A stretch of DNA of 64,000 bases, from positions 124,001 to 188,000 of the forward strand of contig NKYR01000055.1 of NCBI GenBank assembly GCA_003184365.1. Reading direction: 5' to 3'. The stretch comes from Evernia prunastri. Its lineage: Eukaryota; Ascomycota; Lecanoromycetes; Lecanorales; Parmeliaceae. The notes under the pieces are model-generated. The model had not been told where the DNA came from, ran no database searches, and saw only the letters and a program-made list of their open reading frames with translations. Made by a program: the position numbers and the translations under genes. Below are positions 1 through 11,299 of the stretch, piece by piece. Within the stretch, counting starts at the first letter, position 1, and each line of letters starts with the position of its first letter.

Positions 1-1
1 C

Positions 2-190
2 CCATTGACCGTCACATCAAACAACACCGGATTCACATACCAGCCGGAAGGTTTCGTCTACGGCTCCGACGGCATCATTAATGGTACCATGGCCATTATG
101 CTCACCGATCTCGATCTGTTCGTCACGCCATTTAACACGTCCATGTTGAACCCCCACATTGTGGCATTAGGGCTCTACATGGCCGGTTAA
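2..190 (+). CDS. 3' end of an unknown protein-coding gene (truncated by the window edge)
   Basis: An open frame enters from the left edge and ends at a TAA at 188-190, giving the last 62 codons of a protein or its last exon. No ATG is needed inside the window because the frame is open to base 2. The peptide has three N-glycosylation sequons (NNT, NGT, NTS) within about 45 residues, and a hydrophobic ending. That would suit a secreted or lumenal protein, but I do not recognise the family. Nothing downstream belongs to it except probable 3' UTR. Confidence 0.5.
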   Translation, partial: PLTVTSNNTGFTYQPEGFVYGSDGIINGTMAIMLTDLDLFVTPFNTSMLNPHIVALGLYMAG

Positions 191-667
191 GGGATTTGGT
201 TTGTCAAATCATGACGAAGTCTTATCATCGGAAAAGCCGTGGGCGGTGCGCTGTTGGACATAGAACATTAATGGTTTTTACGATATTGTATCATCACTTT
301 GAATAAAAGCGCGTTGTACAAAGCAGCGGTCAGATCATAATTATAATGTGTTCATTCGCGATTAAATGTTCTTGGTCTCAAGAAAGTCTCGACGATCATT
401 GGTGCAGGTAGCACGTTGACCTCTGCACGCATCACATCACAACCCATCTTTCATCGCCTTGTCATCCTTCAAATCTATCGGCGTCCTCCTCTCTACCATA
501 CATATGATATCTTGCATCTCGCTCATTCCCCCCTCCCCCTCCCCCTCCCCTATTCTCCTCTCCTCTTCTCTCCTCTCCTCTTCTCGAAAATCCGGAATCT
601 GCCATTGGAGATAAAATTGTGCTTATTTTACCTTGATGGAACTTGTAATAGGGGCAGGGGCTATGGC

Positions 668-857
668 TTGAGTGGGGAGAATGCTTGAACGGAATGGGGA
701 AAGGGGTTGAATGGGGATAAGACTTGTTATAGGGACTATGCTTGTTAGGGGGAGAATGCTTGAATGGGGACTATGGTTTGAGTGGAGAGAATGCTTGAAT
801 GGTGAGAGGACTTTGAATGGGGAAAGGACTTCAATGGGGAGAATGCTTGAATGCGGG
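668..857. repeat. Degenerate tandem repeat, GAATGGGGA/AATGCTTGAATG motif
   Basis: A motif close to AATGCTTGAATGGGGA recurs many times with small insertions and substitutions. Intervening units read GACTATG or AAAGGACTT. The block is almost purely purine plus T on this strand. It looks like a decayed minisatellite rather than coding sequence. Confidence 0.6.
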
Positions 858-1051
858 GGCTAGAGAGAGGATGTTGATGGGAGGGATGGTGGAGAGTAAG
901 TGGAGAGTAAGTGGAGAGTGAGAGTGAGAGTGAGAGTGGGCTCTGATGCTGTATGTTGTTGTTCTTTACACGGGAGGTTTGGGATGATGAGTGTCTGAGG
1001 CGGGAGTATGGGGTTTGAGACGGATGGGATGATGGAGGGGGGTTCCTTGAG

Positions 1052-1520
1052 CAGGGTTGGCAACGGTTGAAATAGTTGGTTTTCAGGGTCAAACTGCACG
1101 AACTACGAGATTTGGATATCGAAACTGCACCAACTACCACATAAATCGAAACCAACTATCAACTATCGGTTTCACTGATAGTGAAGCAGTTTTGATATAA
1201 AATCTAACCAGGCCTTGAAAAAACATGTGTAAGACTGAGTGCCAAGACGCTAGCCCAAAAGAGATGCCAAGCCACAAAGCCCTAACCCTATACACTAAAA
1301 AAATTCTCATAGGGTGAGGATTACTGGCACGACAGATCTAATATATATAAAAAATCCGGATCTTAACAAAACTGCTCCACTATCAGTTGAAACCGTTGGT
1401 TTTCAATATCAAACTGCACCAACTACCAACTGTCAGACTTCAAACTGCACCATCAACTACTAGAAACCAACTGTTCCACTGATAGTGAAGCAGTTAGTTG
1501 GTGCACCATTGCCAACCCTG
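1052..1520. mobile_element. hAT-type MITE, about 469 bp
   Basis: The segment begins with CAGGGTTGGCAA and ends with its exact reverse complement TTGCCAACCCTG (1509-1520), giving 12-bp terminal inverted repeats with the CAG...TTGGCAA form common for hAT elements. Two internal blocks, roughly 1065-1190 and 1380-1497, are related direct copies. Both carry GTTGGTTTTCA, AAACTGCACNAACTAC and CACTGATAGTGAAGCAGTT, which look like subterminal transposase-binding repeats. The left flank is TCCTTGAG (1044-1051), and ACCTTGAG occurs at 1524-1531, three bases beyond the right end. That is a near but imperfect 8-bp target duplication. There is no coding capacity, so the element would be non-autonomous. Confidence 0.7.
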
Positions 1521-2186
1521 TGGACCTTGAGATTGTGGGATTTGAGATGAGATGGGGATGGATGATGATGATGATGATGAAGGGGTTTGAGGTGGGATGA
1601 TGATGATGGAGGAATTTTGAGATGAATGGACGATGGGAGGTTTACTGGGTGGATGGATGGATATATGGATGGATGGATGGAATGGGCGATGACCTGACTG
1701 AGTGGATAGACAATACAACAAGGGAATGTGCGAGCTACTTATGAGTTGAAAAGGAGATCACGGCACCAATTACGAGGCATTCGCTGGAATGGAACGATTA
1801 GAAAGATTTTGTGTGCTGTGAATGCCCGTAAGAAGGAAGGGGTTTGAACTATGATGAGGATTGTGTGTGTGTGTGCTGTGGGTAAGGGTAGTGATTGAAT
1901 TTGATTTAACTGGATGGGTATATAGGTATATTTAGTGGTGACGTGGTGGTTCGTTCAGGGCGCTTGCTTTGGATACGGTGCGGTGCCACGACGAGTTTTC
2001 ACCCATGTTGTATCCCCCTGAGCCTGTGAGTGCCTCCGGTTTGGGACTGCAGCTCTGCCCTGCGCACTCTGCCCTCTGCACTCTTGTTGGGATGTTGGAG
2101 CGGTGGGGGAGGTGCCCGGGGGTAACCACCGGGAGAAGTGGCGGCTGATGCGATGGGGAGGGGCGCGCTGGGTTGGATTGCGGGGG

Positions 2187-2231
2187 GTGTGCGCGTGTGT
2201 GTGTGTGTGTGTGTGTTTGTGTGTGTGTGTG
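2187..2231. repeat. GT/TG dinucleotide microsatellite
   Basis: About 45 bp of nearly pure GT repeat with one interruption (GTTTGT), in G-rich non-coding DNA. Confidence 0.9.
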
Positions 2232-2829
2232 ATTTTAAAGGGTTTGGTTGGTTGGTTACTCTGGACTGCTTGGGAGGAAGAGGAGGGGTGGTGGGTCGCT
2301 TTTTGCCTGGGGCAAGGGGGTGGGGGAGTCCAGTGAGGGACCTCCAGTAAGGGGATTTTCTAGGCAGGAGGGAGTGGGTGAGTGTGGGGAGTGTGGGGAG
2401 GGTGTGTTTCTCTCACGTTTTGGGAAGAGGGGGGAAGTTCGCCGTGGTGAAGTGAGGTGGGCTTGTGCCCTCGGGCCGTGTGCAGTGTAGTAGGAAGGGA
2501 AGAGACCCTCGGGATGGTTTTTGGGATTGCGAGGTTGGGTGTGTTCGGGGAGGGGGGTTTTGAGAGGAGGGTTTGGGTTGGAACGGTTTTTCTGTATCTC
2601 GCTTTGGGGGGTATCTAGATATGGGTATAGTACTGTGAACAAGGACAAAAGTAGAAAACGCTGGAAGGGTATCTTGCAATGACAACGGAGAAAAGCGCTG
2701 CAGACAAAAGAAGGAAGATTCGACCACCCTCAACTTCCCTCGAACCATGAATGCCGATGAAGTGCTTGGAATTGAGTATGCTGTATTCATCCTGCAGCAA
2801 GTCAAATTCAGGGTCACCACTCCCTGAAT

Positions 2830-4521
2830 TCATTCCCTCGTCAGGTCGATCCTGGCAGGAATTCCCCAATCGTACGTCAAGCACATCCATCGACCTGTGG
2901 TGGTATTAGACTTGCGAAAATGCTGTCACAGGATAGGAAGAGAAGACTTACCTCCACCTTTGCTCGATAACAGATACGTAAGATCGCCTCGCCAGATTAT
3001 TGCATCCCCTTCATTCAGGTTAAAGCTTGCCCGTAACCATTCATCCACCGGTGTCCGCGTAGGGTGCTTGCCGGTGTGCGAGCCCTGCAGAATGTCGAAA
3101 AAGCCGGACTCTGTGGACAGTCCGTTCAACGCTATGTGGACATAGAGTTGATGCCTGTAGCCGACATTCAGCAGCGAGTACAGGCCGTCTTTGGAATCAC
3201 CGGGGAGAAAATGTCCGACTACGGTGCTCCTGGGCATGGGCGGGACAATTTGCTTTATCGGCGCGTAGAACTCACGGAGGGCGTTGCGGCAATTCTAAAC
3301 AGTCAGTCATGAACGAGCCTAGACGGTATAGGTAAGACTCACCGAATTGAAGGCATCACGCAACATATATGCCTGCAACGGCGTTGAGTACGCCTCGTGA
3401 GTTGCCGAACCCTCGACGACCGGAAGACCATTCGCAACAACCGAGTTCAAGTTGCGTACCAGACCAAGAGGGACCGCGTTGCGGACCACTTTGAACCCAT
3501 CAATCGCTGCGGAGTCGGACGGCTGGATAGGCACTGTAGGGACCGGACGGGGGAAGCTCTCATGACGTTGGGTCTCCGTGGCACCGAAAGGCGAAGGCAG
3601 AATACGTCGATGTGGGTCCATCGCTAAAGACGCATCCGATGACGCCTCTTGCTTGATGTGCGTCTGAAGACCGGTGGATGGAGCCATCGTGAGTCTCGGT
3701 GCATTCCCAACGTTGGGGGGCAAGGGCATCCTCGGCGAGCGGCCGGTTATCTGGGGGTGAAGTAACGTCGGCGGGTTCGCGGCGAGTTGGGAGACGATAC
3801 GAGGCGCAGAGTCGGCTGGTTTGAATCCAGGCAGGGCAATTCCGCGCTGCATAGGGTACCACAGACCATAGGAGGAGGATGGATTGAATTGTTGGTGTGG
3901 GGATGGCCTGGGAGCAACAGAAGCCTGAGTCGAGGCGGAAGACGGCGAGGTGACAAGGTCTCCATCCTCATTGCGGCCAGGGTTCAGCGGGGACTCGGTC
4001 TCATTATCCAGAGGTGGATACTTTGGAGGCCGTCCGGGATGTCGCCTTGCGCTTTGGAGAGGAGGCTCACGAGCTTGTATAGTATCGCCAAGGATGGCGG
4101 AAAGAGGGGCCGGCGCTCGCCTCGAGCCTTGGCCACGATGTGGGAGGGCCGTCTCATCCAGTACGCCAGTCGCATCCGAGGGTTGGTGGGTACCCTGACT
4201 GCTGCGACGACTCTTGTGCCATCGGGACTTGGTGAGGGAAGCGGTCCGTTTGGGGGGCCGCGAAGATGACTCCAGGGGCCGCGATGGTGCTGGGGAGGTC
4301 TCATAGGCTGCGTTGTATATATTGTGATAGCCTAGGGAGACCGGGGAGGAAACAGGCGCTGAAGAGACCGGAGTGTCCTCAGCAGTGGAGCCTGTCTGTC
4401 GAGGATGGAGGGGGAATTGTGCTAGAACCTCGGCTGCTTCATCGGTTCTAGAAACGGAAGCCTGTTCGGCTCTTGAAGAATGTTTAGCCGAAGCCAAGAG
4501 ATTTGGTGGTGGTGATGTCAT
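2830..4521 (-). CDS. Protein with long disordered N-terminus and C-terminal PhyH/2OG-dioxygenase-like fold
   Basis: Three exons join in phase: 4521-3343, 3294-2952 and 2894-2830 (donors GTGAGT and GTAAGT, acceptors TTTAG and CACAG), giving 528 residues. Residues 1 to about 340 are Pro/Ser/Arg-rich and look disordered, with an AT-hook-like HPGRPPKYPP stretch. From about residue 345 (DGFKVVRNAVP) the protein resembles the phytanoyl-CoA dioxygenase jelly roll: GFFDILQGSHTGK corresponds to the GPLxxxPGSH strand, and NEGDAIIWRGDL to the late GDxxxF strand. The usual HxD iron motif is not evident, and only a VHIAL stretch sits nearby, so catalysis is doubtful. The family is recognised by shape only. 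The AT-hook suggests a nuclear role, which is inference. The gene is divergent from the CsbD-like gene, with about 220 bp between the starts. Confidence 0.65.
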
Positions 4522-4602
4522 TTTCGGTATGTCTTGAAGTGGGGGGAGTAATCAGAAAGAAGTTGTTGCTGTGCTTTCTCAACTCAACATAGAGAATCAC
4601 CA

Positions 4603-4618
4603 ACCTATTTATATTGGA
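4603..4618 (-). promoter_or_regulatory. CCAAT/TATA-like core promoter of the dioxygenase-fold gene
   Basis: On the minus strand the sequence reads CCAATATAAATAGG, combining a CCAAT pentamer with a TATAAATA box about 85-95 bp upstream of the ATG at 4521. That is a plausible distance for a fungal TATA promoter. It is based on motif and position only. Confidence 0.35.
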
Positions 4619-4745
4619 GCGTCTCGTATACTAAGACCTCTTATCCTTTCATCACTTCTCATCTTTCCGCACAATCAGAGCTCATTGCCCTCCGAAGTAC
4701 CAGGACTTGCAGAGATCATCGAATCACCACAGCTTCAAGGACAGT

Positions 4746-5209
4746 ATGTCTTCCACTGGACCTTCAGATTCTGGCTCGAATCCTTCGATGCTCCATGGAC
4801 ATGCAGCTTACGTCGCTGCTGCCGCCAAGGTATGTTTTCCGATACTGTATCTGGGTTAGCCTTGAGTTTTCAATTTGAACTCGCATCATCCGTCTTTTCA
4901 CCCACCATCCAATTTCATCACAAGATCGTCGCTTCATGCTTCCACGACCTCTTTGACAGTGAAAAGACATACTAAAATCTGATTTGCATACAGGAAACTC
5001 TCGGATCATACACATCCACGGACATGCAGAATGCAGGTAGCGAGGATAAGCAGGCAGCGGTGGAGGAGATGCGTGCAGCGAAGCAGGCTAGTGACGCTCA
5101 AGGTGGAGAGGTGAACAAAAGCCAGACGCTTGGCAAGGTCGAGCAGAGCTTAGGGAGCGTGACCGGCTGCGAAGGTATGGAAGAAGAAGGTAGCAAGCGA
5201 CAATCTTAA
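4746..5209 (+). CDS. Small hydrophilic CsbD-like stress protein
   Basis: Two exons, 4746-4829 and 4994-5209 (donor GTATGT, acceptor TACAG, phase 0), encode 99 residues. The protein is rich in Ala, Lys, Glu, Gln and Gly, with no hydrophobic segment. A segment reading AAAAKETLGSYT is followed by LGKVEQSLGSVTGCEGMEEEG. The repeated short helix 'xGKxEQxxGxxTG' recalls CsbD-like small stress proteins, which in fungi are often labelled mismatched-base-pair/cruciform DNA recognition proteins. The assignment is by resemblance and the DNA-binding label is not tested. The start was chosen because it gives a spliced frame open to the stop. The gene is divergent from the preceding minus-strand gene. Confidence 0.6.
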
Positions 5210-6113
5210 TCAGTGGTCCTGCATAGGCCAGCTGCACGGTGGTAATTGGACGGAAAGCAAAGAAAGAGTGGACCCCTTAGAGAGCAGAAAAGATGATGTT
5301 ATGAAGGAATTGTACCTTTGAGATGGGGCAAAATGGCATGGGCACAATTTAACATTGTTTTGGAGTATATTTGTCGCTGGAGACCTGAAATCTGTAGAGA
5401 TCTGGGCTAGCTTGCAGGATCTCAAGAAAGAATTCCCCGAGTATCTGGGGTACATATATCCCAGCAAAATTAATTACGCACACCCACCTTTTTCTTTGCA
5501 TGTTTGCTTCCCCATTGCCAGCGGGTAGGAGTCGGAGAGGGTGTAGGCTCTGAGCGATGCACGTAATATTACATTGCAGCTGCAAGTGCAACTTCTCGCC
5601 TCGGCAGCTAAGGTAGAGTAGAATGCCCCCCAGATTCCCATAGCGTGAAGAGTTTGACTTTTGAGCCAATTTCCATCCTATGGCGGCATGGCCCCGCGCC
5701 AAGGACGGGTTGTGACGGTATTGAAACGGAACAGAAATTGGAATTATGAGGAAGACAACTCACACTCGAACAGCACGTGGTAGAATGATGTCGTAAGCCA
5801 AGGAGAAATGGACACGGAAATTGAGTAGATTCCATTAACCAGGCAATTACCATCGAATCCTTGATTTATATGCATACCTTAGCTATGTTGTAGATACCTA
5901 CCTTTTTACTGCAGAGTAAGCACTAGGTAAAGCTGGTAAGCAAGCTACTCGTTGATCGACAGTAGGGAAAGATAAGGTGCATTTGATCAGAGTCTAGCTA
6001 AGCCCCGATACTCGACGCTATTTTAGCTCGCGGTGGGAAAGATAGTGGAAAACATCCAAACTCTTTTCTCCGTTCATTCACCCGCTAATCATCCATCGTT
6101 TTCAAATACCACC
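5210..6113. other. Intergenic, no gene seen
   Basis: About 900 bp between the CsbD-like gene and ETR1. It is mixed composition, with no open frame that shows conserved motifs or plausible splicing. It should contain the 3' flank of the first gene and the ETR1 promoter. Confidence 0.6.
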
Positions 6114-7567
6114 ATGTTACATTGCAGACGACCACCCCTCATCTCACCAAAATTAAACAAGTCCTCACGGTGGCAAGAGCCATGCAAGGTCACCCAGCGC
6201 CACCCTCACCTCCGAACAATTGACCAAACCCGCAACATCTCCACATACGGCTATACACAAGCGAAATCCCTCGTTTATGCAAAGAATGGCAATCCGAGTG
6301 ACGTGCTCAGGTCCGTCTGGACCCACATATTCTCGTAAAAGCCAAGGGGCCAAAGCTGAAATGTATCGGTACCCAACAGCCTACACACGCATAGCATTGG
6401 TCCGCCTCATTCTTCCCTCCTCACCTTACGCACATTATCGGCCCCCCTCAATCCAGCCGACATAAACCAGATACAAGGGACATATCCTACCCTTCCTCCG
6501 TTCACCAGTACCCTCGGCACACCCCAACCGACTGCAGTCCCGGGAAATGAAGCTTGCTTCGAGGTGCTGGCAGCCGGCTCCGGGGTTAAAAGTGTGAAGA
6601 AAGGGGATTGGGTCATTGCGAAGCACACGGGTTTGGGCACTTGGAGGACGTACGTGCAGATCGAGGAGGAGAAAATGTTGAGGGTGGAGAGAGAGGGGTT
6701 GAGAAGTGAGCAGGTTGGGACTGTTGGGGTGAGTGGACATTGGAGGGGTCTGCTTGGGATGCTGCACGAGACCCTTGATGGCGATCCAATATCGTTGGAA
6801 TTAGAGACTCTTGCGATCCGAATTCGTTAGAATGGATCATTTGATTGTTGGGGGCTTGCCAAGGCGATACACTGCTGACTTAGACATTTTTCAAGGTGAA
6901 TCCTGTCACTGCCTACCGTATGCTGAAAGACTTCGTCAGATTGGACGAAGGCGACTGGTGGATACAGAACGGTGCCAATAGCGGGGTGGGCAGAGCAGCC
7001 ATACAACTAGGAAAGAGATGGGGCTACAATTCTATCGCCGTCGTCCGATCACGGCCGGGCGAAGAAGGTGAGAAGCTCAAGAAAAACCTCGAAGACTTGG
7101 GCGCAACAAAGGTTGTCACCGACGAAGAAATGCAACAGAAAGAATTCAAAGACCAAGTTAAAGAATGGACCAACGGTGGCCGCTCTCCTCTCAAACTCGC
7201 CCTGAACTGCGTTGGCGGCGACGCCGCCATGGCAATGGCCAAACCACTATCTTCGGGTGCCTGCATGGTCACTTACGGCGCCATGTCCAAGTCGCCCATG
7301 CGTGTTGGAGCGTCGATGCTCATTTTCAAAGACCTACACTTCTCCGGGTTCTGGGTCAGTAGGTGGAGTGATGCGCATCCGGAGGAAAAGAAGAGGACGG
7401 TGGATGAGTTGTTGGAAATCATGAGGAGGGGGGAATTCAAGGATACACCGATGGTGGAGGTGAAGTGGGACTGGGGGACGGGGAAGGAGGTGCTTGTAGA
7501 CGCGGTACAAGGAACGTTGGAGGGATACAGGAAGGGCAAGGGGGTGTTCGTCTTTGGGGATACGTAA
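6114..7567 (+). CDS. ETR1: Mitochondrial 2-enoyl-thioester (trans-2-enoyl-CoA/ACP) reductase
   Basis: Three exons, 6114-6334, 6395-6728 and 6896-7567 (phases 2 and 0), encode 408 residues. The enzyme performs the last NADPH-dependent reduction of mitochondrial type II fatty-acid synthesis, needed for lipoate and respiratory function. An Arg/Ser-rich, acid-poor N-terminus of about 45 residues fits a mitochondrial presequence. Family hallmarks are all visible: GYTQAKSLVYAKNG, LNPADINQIQGTYP, GNEACFEVL, GDWVIAKHTGLGTWRTY, NPVTAYRMLKDFV, the nucleotide-binding NGANSGVGRAAIQLGK, and LNCVGGDAAMAMAK followed by TYGAMSK. The Tyr of INQIQGTYP is the position expected for the catalytic Tyr. An in-frame ATG at 6033 would add 27 residues; 6114 is preferred because its product begins like a presequence. 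Length and motifs make this one of the surest calls here. Confidence 0.93.
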
Positions 7568-7986
7568 ATGATTGATGAAGCGGATGTATATCAAGCTGAT
7601 ACCGGTCGCAGAGATGTAAATACTAGATATGAGAAATGCCTTCTAACCACATACCTGTCTATCTCCCAACCAGCTTCCCGCAGAATGGAGCCTTCAACTC
7701 TACACATGTCCGACCAAGATAGCCTGTGTGTATGCCCTCACGCAGGAATTCACACCACGAACGATTGCTCTACTATACCTTCACCTCTCTCAGTACACTA
7801 GCAGGACGACAGAAGTCCAAATTCTTGAACCGCAGCAGCCGGCGAGGAGCAGACTTGCGGAGTACGAGTCAACCAACCTCTCCGAAAGAAAAGCGGTATC
7901 AAGCACTGGCCCTCTCATGACCCTTTTACACGACGTTTCGGGAGTATCTGAAGGAACTCCCGCCGTTTCTTCCTCTTTCACTCCTC

Positions 7987-8034
<48 letters not shown>

Positions 8035-10476
8035 TCTCTACTCGTCGGATCTTCAATGGCTTCCGTACCGCTACGACTACACGTACAATCTCTTGCCAGC
8101 AGCGCGCCTGACAGTATCTTGCCGGCAGTGGTGTACTGGGCGTAGGTATACATCGCCCCCCCCTGGACGCCCGAACCCCGTCGTCTTAGATCCCCGAGCG
8201 CTGATCTTTGAAGTGCACAGATGCGCTCAGGCCATCCGCATCATCACCGTCGTTTCGTGCGAGCGTATCCCCCCCCCCTTTAGCCTCTTCGGATCATGTA
8301 TACCTATCTTGTCCGTCCGGTCTTTCAAGGGGTGAAGAACGCTTCGCCTCGCTTTCATGTCACGACAGTGTCCTTGCTCTGCGGCGGGATCGATCGGTGT
8401 CTTGTCTGTTTCGTGTTGGTTGGGGATAGGGATGGGGATGGGGATGGGAAGGGTGGTGTGCTGGGTGCGTGAGATGCGTGAGATGCGCACTCTGGGGTCG
8501 TCATGGGTGGGTTTGTGATAGAAGCGTTCTGAGTGGATCTTCGCGGCTGATTTGAGGAAGTCCTAGATTCGTTCCTTTCGGTTCGTTCGTATGTCACGAT
8601 GCTGTTGGAGCGGGCATATTGAACCTCAGCCATGGCTCTTCACGGATACCTACCCTGACCCCGACTGCGTCTGGGGGTTTCCCTGTTTCTGCCCTGCCGC
8701 GAGGGACATGTATAGAGATGAGAGACTCGGCCGTGTATTGGTGGTGATCATGCAGAGGAGGAGTTGTAAAGACTGTTCAATACTGGCTGCTTGCAACACT
8801 CAGGCGAGTTTCGCGAACAACCTTGTGATTCGGAGTGGATGACTCGCCCCAGCGCCCTACAAACCTCCTCCAGCTACACAGCCATCTCAACCACCTCCTA
8901 CTGAAATATTTTCTTATCGCCATCGAACCGTGTCCTACCAAGAATGACAGTTCTTGCCCCCTCAAACCCTAAGACACGGCCGAAGCGGAACCGATTGTGA
9001 ATCTCGTAGCGACAGCGGGGGTATGATCTTTGGCTATAACGACAGTCTATATTCGGACCAGAGGTCAGTGAATGATATACCCTCGCAAGAGCAACTACAC
9101 CGCCTTCGCCGGTCTACATGCCGCTTCACTGAATCTACCCGCAAATATGAACCCGGCCTTTTGGAAGGATACGAGCAAGAGCTGCGGTTTGGGAAAGAAG
9201 ACAAGGACTATCGGAGTGGTTCAAGTCGCCGTTGACAAGAAATCTGGGCTGAGAAAGAGAGTATCAGGAGCAAGCAAGGGTTCAATCTGATCACAGGCTA
9301 TGACCGGAACATATAAAACAGCTCATAGCCCAATTGGTGCAGCAATAACAGCACCGGGACCACCACACCAAGACCTGAAGTCGCAACCCAAAAAACTCGG
9401 CCTCTGCATTACCGATGCTGCGAACCTACAAGCCTCAGCAACACCAATCTTCACTTTCCCATTTCATAAGCACTCCTCACCAACTAACACGGTCCTTCTG
9501 TCTCCTATACACAACGCAACGTCGCTCTCAGCATCTGAGATTTCGACAATCACCGTCAACTCACCCCAACACGCCTTCAAGCATTGGCTCTGGAGATCAG
9601 CCAGACCATCATCCTCCTTCGATCACCAGCCCGATTCGCCGTCTATGCGCAGTGCGACTCGCTTTGCGTATCGGAGACGATGTCCATGGTGCCAAGGCTA
9701 GCCTATGCAGAGATCACACTTTCCGGACGTATGCCTGAAGCTTTGGGAATCACATTGCTGTCTCCGATCTCTACATATGTCACGCTCCATTGAGGAAGGG
9801 TTGCGAATGCTCAGCGGGGACTTGGGTTCGCATTAAGCCTAGAATGCGTGTCATACTCTACCCTGACCATTTGAGCTCTTCGACAGCGATTTGGCAAGCA
9901 GCGGCAGCACCGGAGAAACAGAAGGAGAGCTAGGGCCCTGGTCAAGCGACCGCGAAGTCGTCGCGGGGAGGCGGGTATCAATATCTTCAGTATGTCTCAA
10001 AATTGCCCTTCGCTATGATCGACTCGTCTTCTTCAGCTAAGGCATGCGAGAGATATGTCTACACCAATAAGCTCGCGTTCAAGCGTACCTGGACGTTGTG
10101 ATTGATCCTGCGGCAGGGTGCAAGGGGCTATCGTTTTCCTTTAAGGGAGAGGCTACAGCGAGTCAATGACCCTTGGCCTATGCTGCACCCAGGTATACTC
10201 CCTCATCTTTGGCTGCGAGGGGAAGCTTTGGCTCGTTGGGACATACTCCCACAAGAGTATTCATTCATGACAGCCAGGGACCATATGACAAATCAAAAAT
10301 TATATCCGCAAATCAGACCCAACGCAAACCTCCGCCATTATTTCCGCCACACTAAATCGTCAAAGACCCTCCTGCATAAAACTCAGATCAAACAATCAAG
10401 CGAGCGACACATAGCAAAGCAAAAAGAGTGCGAAACGGGCCCTCGCATCAGCCCCATCATCATCCATCCACCCCAC
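7568..10476. other. Gene-poor interval with microsatellites and a possible gene relic
   Basis: About 2.9 kb. It contains a CT microsatellite (7990-8040), a run of GGGATG units (8423-8455) and otherwise mixed DNA. A stretch at 9072-9290 encodes a 72-residue frame beginning near SNYTAFAGLHAASLNLP with a nearly protein-like composition, but it has no start context, no flanking exons and no family I recognise. Frames at 9300-9790 are similar in quality. I treat all of these as possible relics, not genes. Confidence 0.5.
7990..8040. repeat. CT microsatellite
   Basis: About 50 bp of nearly perfect TC repeat, ending in CCCTCTCTCTACTC. It lies in non-coding DNA downstream of ETR1. Confidence 0.9.
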
Positions 10477-10956
10477 TCACGACGTCCTCCACATATTAAA
10501 ACACGTCACCGGCACCCCAGGCGTATAGCACGTACCCCCCACCAGCCCCGACCCCGTCGCGTTCGGGCTCGCCACGTACTGGAACAGCGCGCACTCCGGA
10601 TCGATGGGCCCATTGCTCCCGCCCCCGACTTCCGTCGTGCCCTGCGCGTTCTGGTAGAAGCTCATGTCGAGCCGCTCGTTGGGCAGCATGTCCCGGCCCA
10701 GCATGAAGGACACCACGAGCGCGTGGTTGTCCTTGCCGTACAGCACGTCTTTGAAGAAGATGTTCTCGTTGCCGTTGCCGTTGTGGCCGCAGCCTGAGCG
10801 CGACCAGGCTGACACGGTTTGGTTCGTGCCTGTCATGAAGCCGGGGGTGGAGGCGGTGTTTAGGGGGGTTGTGGTGGTGTTGGTGGTGGTGGGGGTTGCG
10901 AGGGTGACGGTGTGGAGGAGGGAGAGGAGTGTGAAGGTGGTGAGGGGGGAATACAT
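10477..10956 (-). CDS. Small secreted protein with four cysteines (intact member of a local pair)
   Basis: A single exon encodes 159 residues. Residues 1 to about 20 (MYSPLTTFTLLSLLHTVTLA) form a classic secretion signal, followed by a Thr-rich spacer with NTTTT and NQT sequons. The mature part has four cysteines in the contexts GCGHNG, DPECALF, GTCYTPG and VTCFNMW, which could form two disulfides. The middle block, DVLYGKDNHALVVSFMLGRDMLPNE, is matched in a disrupted gene at 13419-14003. I do not know a named family; similar small secreted proteins are frequent in Dothideomycetes and are sometimes effector candidates (inference). The gene is much more GC-rich than its flanks and stands alone in microsatellite-rich DNA. 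Confidence 0.75.
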   Translation of the reverse strand: MYSPLTTFTLLSLLHTVTLATPTTTNTTTTPLNTASTPGFMTGTNQTVSAWSRSGCGHNGNGNENIFFKDVLYGKDNHALVVSFMLGRDMLPNERLDMSFYQNAQGTTEVGGGSNGPIDPECALFQYVASPNATGSGLVGGTCYTPGVPVTCFNMWRTS

Positions 10957-11299
10957 GGTTGGTTGGGATGTGGGGAGGCGGTGGTGAAGGGGGGAGATGG
11001 GGGTTCTGTGGAGCTGGGGAATAGAGGGCGCGTGGGGAGGGTGATTGAAGTCGGATTTTTGACTTTAGCTTTCTGTGGTTTGAAGAGGGTAATGCGGAGG
11101 TTTTGTAGGTGGAAGGGATTGTGCGGGTCGTGTAATGGCGGGACGAAAGAAGGAAAGGAAGAATAGAAAGATAGATGGAGAGAAAGAGAGAAAGAAAGAA
11201 AAGAGCACTAGCAGCGAAGAGCGTTTATTGTCCGGAACCAAGACATTTCAAAGCGCGTTGATAGCGGTTCAGATCAGCATTACAACATAAAGCAGACGA

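Larger units (their letters stand above)
191..2829. other. Non-coding, repeat-rich interval
   Basis: About 2.6 kb without a supportable gene. It holds a G/A-rich degenerate tandem array (668-857), GAGAGT-type purine runs (885-945), a hAT-type MITE (1052-1520), ATG/GAT-rich low-complexity DNA (1550-1690) and a GT microsatellite (2187-2231). Open frames here are made of low-complexity Ser/Pro/His or Gly/Val strings on opposite strands of purine-rich DNA, and I do not accept them as genes. The last part, up to 2829, is the 3' flank of the minus-strand gene that follows. Confidence 0.6.

Noticed and set aside
745..1155. Minus-strand frames rich in Ser/Pro/His over 860-1155
   Set aside because: They read the reverse of purine-rich low-complexity DNA and run into the MITE; there are no start context, motifs or splice partners.
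9072..9793. Frames resembling a short gene (SNYTAFAGLHAASLNLP; GAAITAPGPPHQ)
   Set aside because: Natural-looking composition in places, but the pieces lie in different frames with no convincing introns and no family I recognise. Mentioned only as possible relic.
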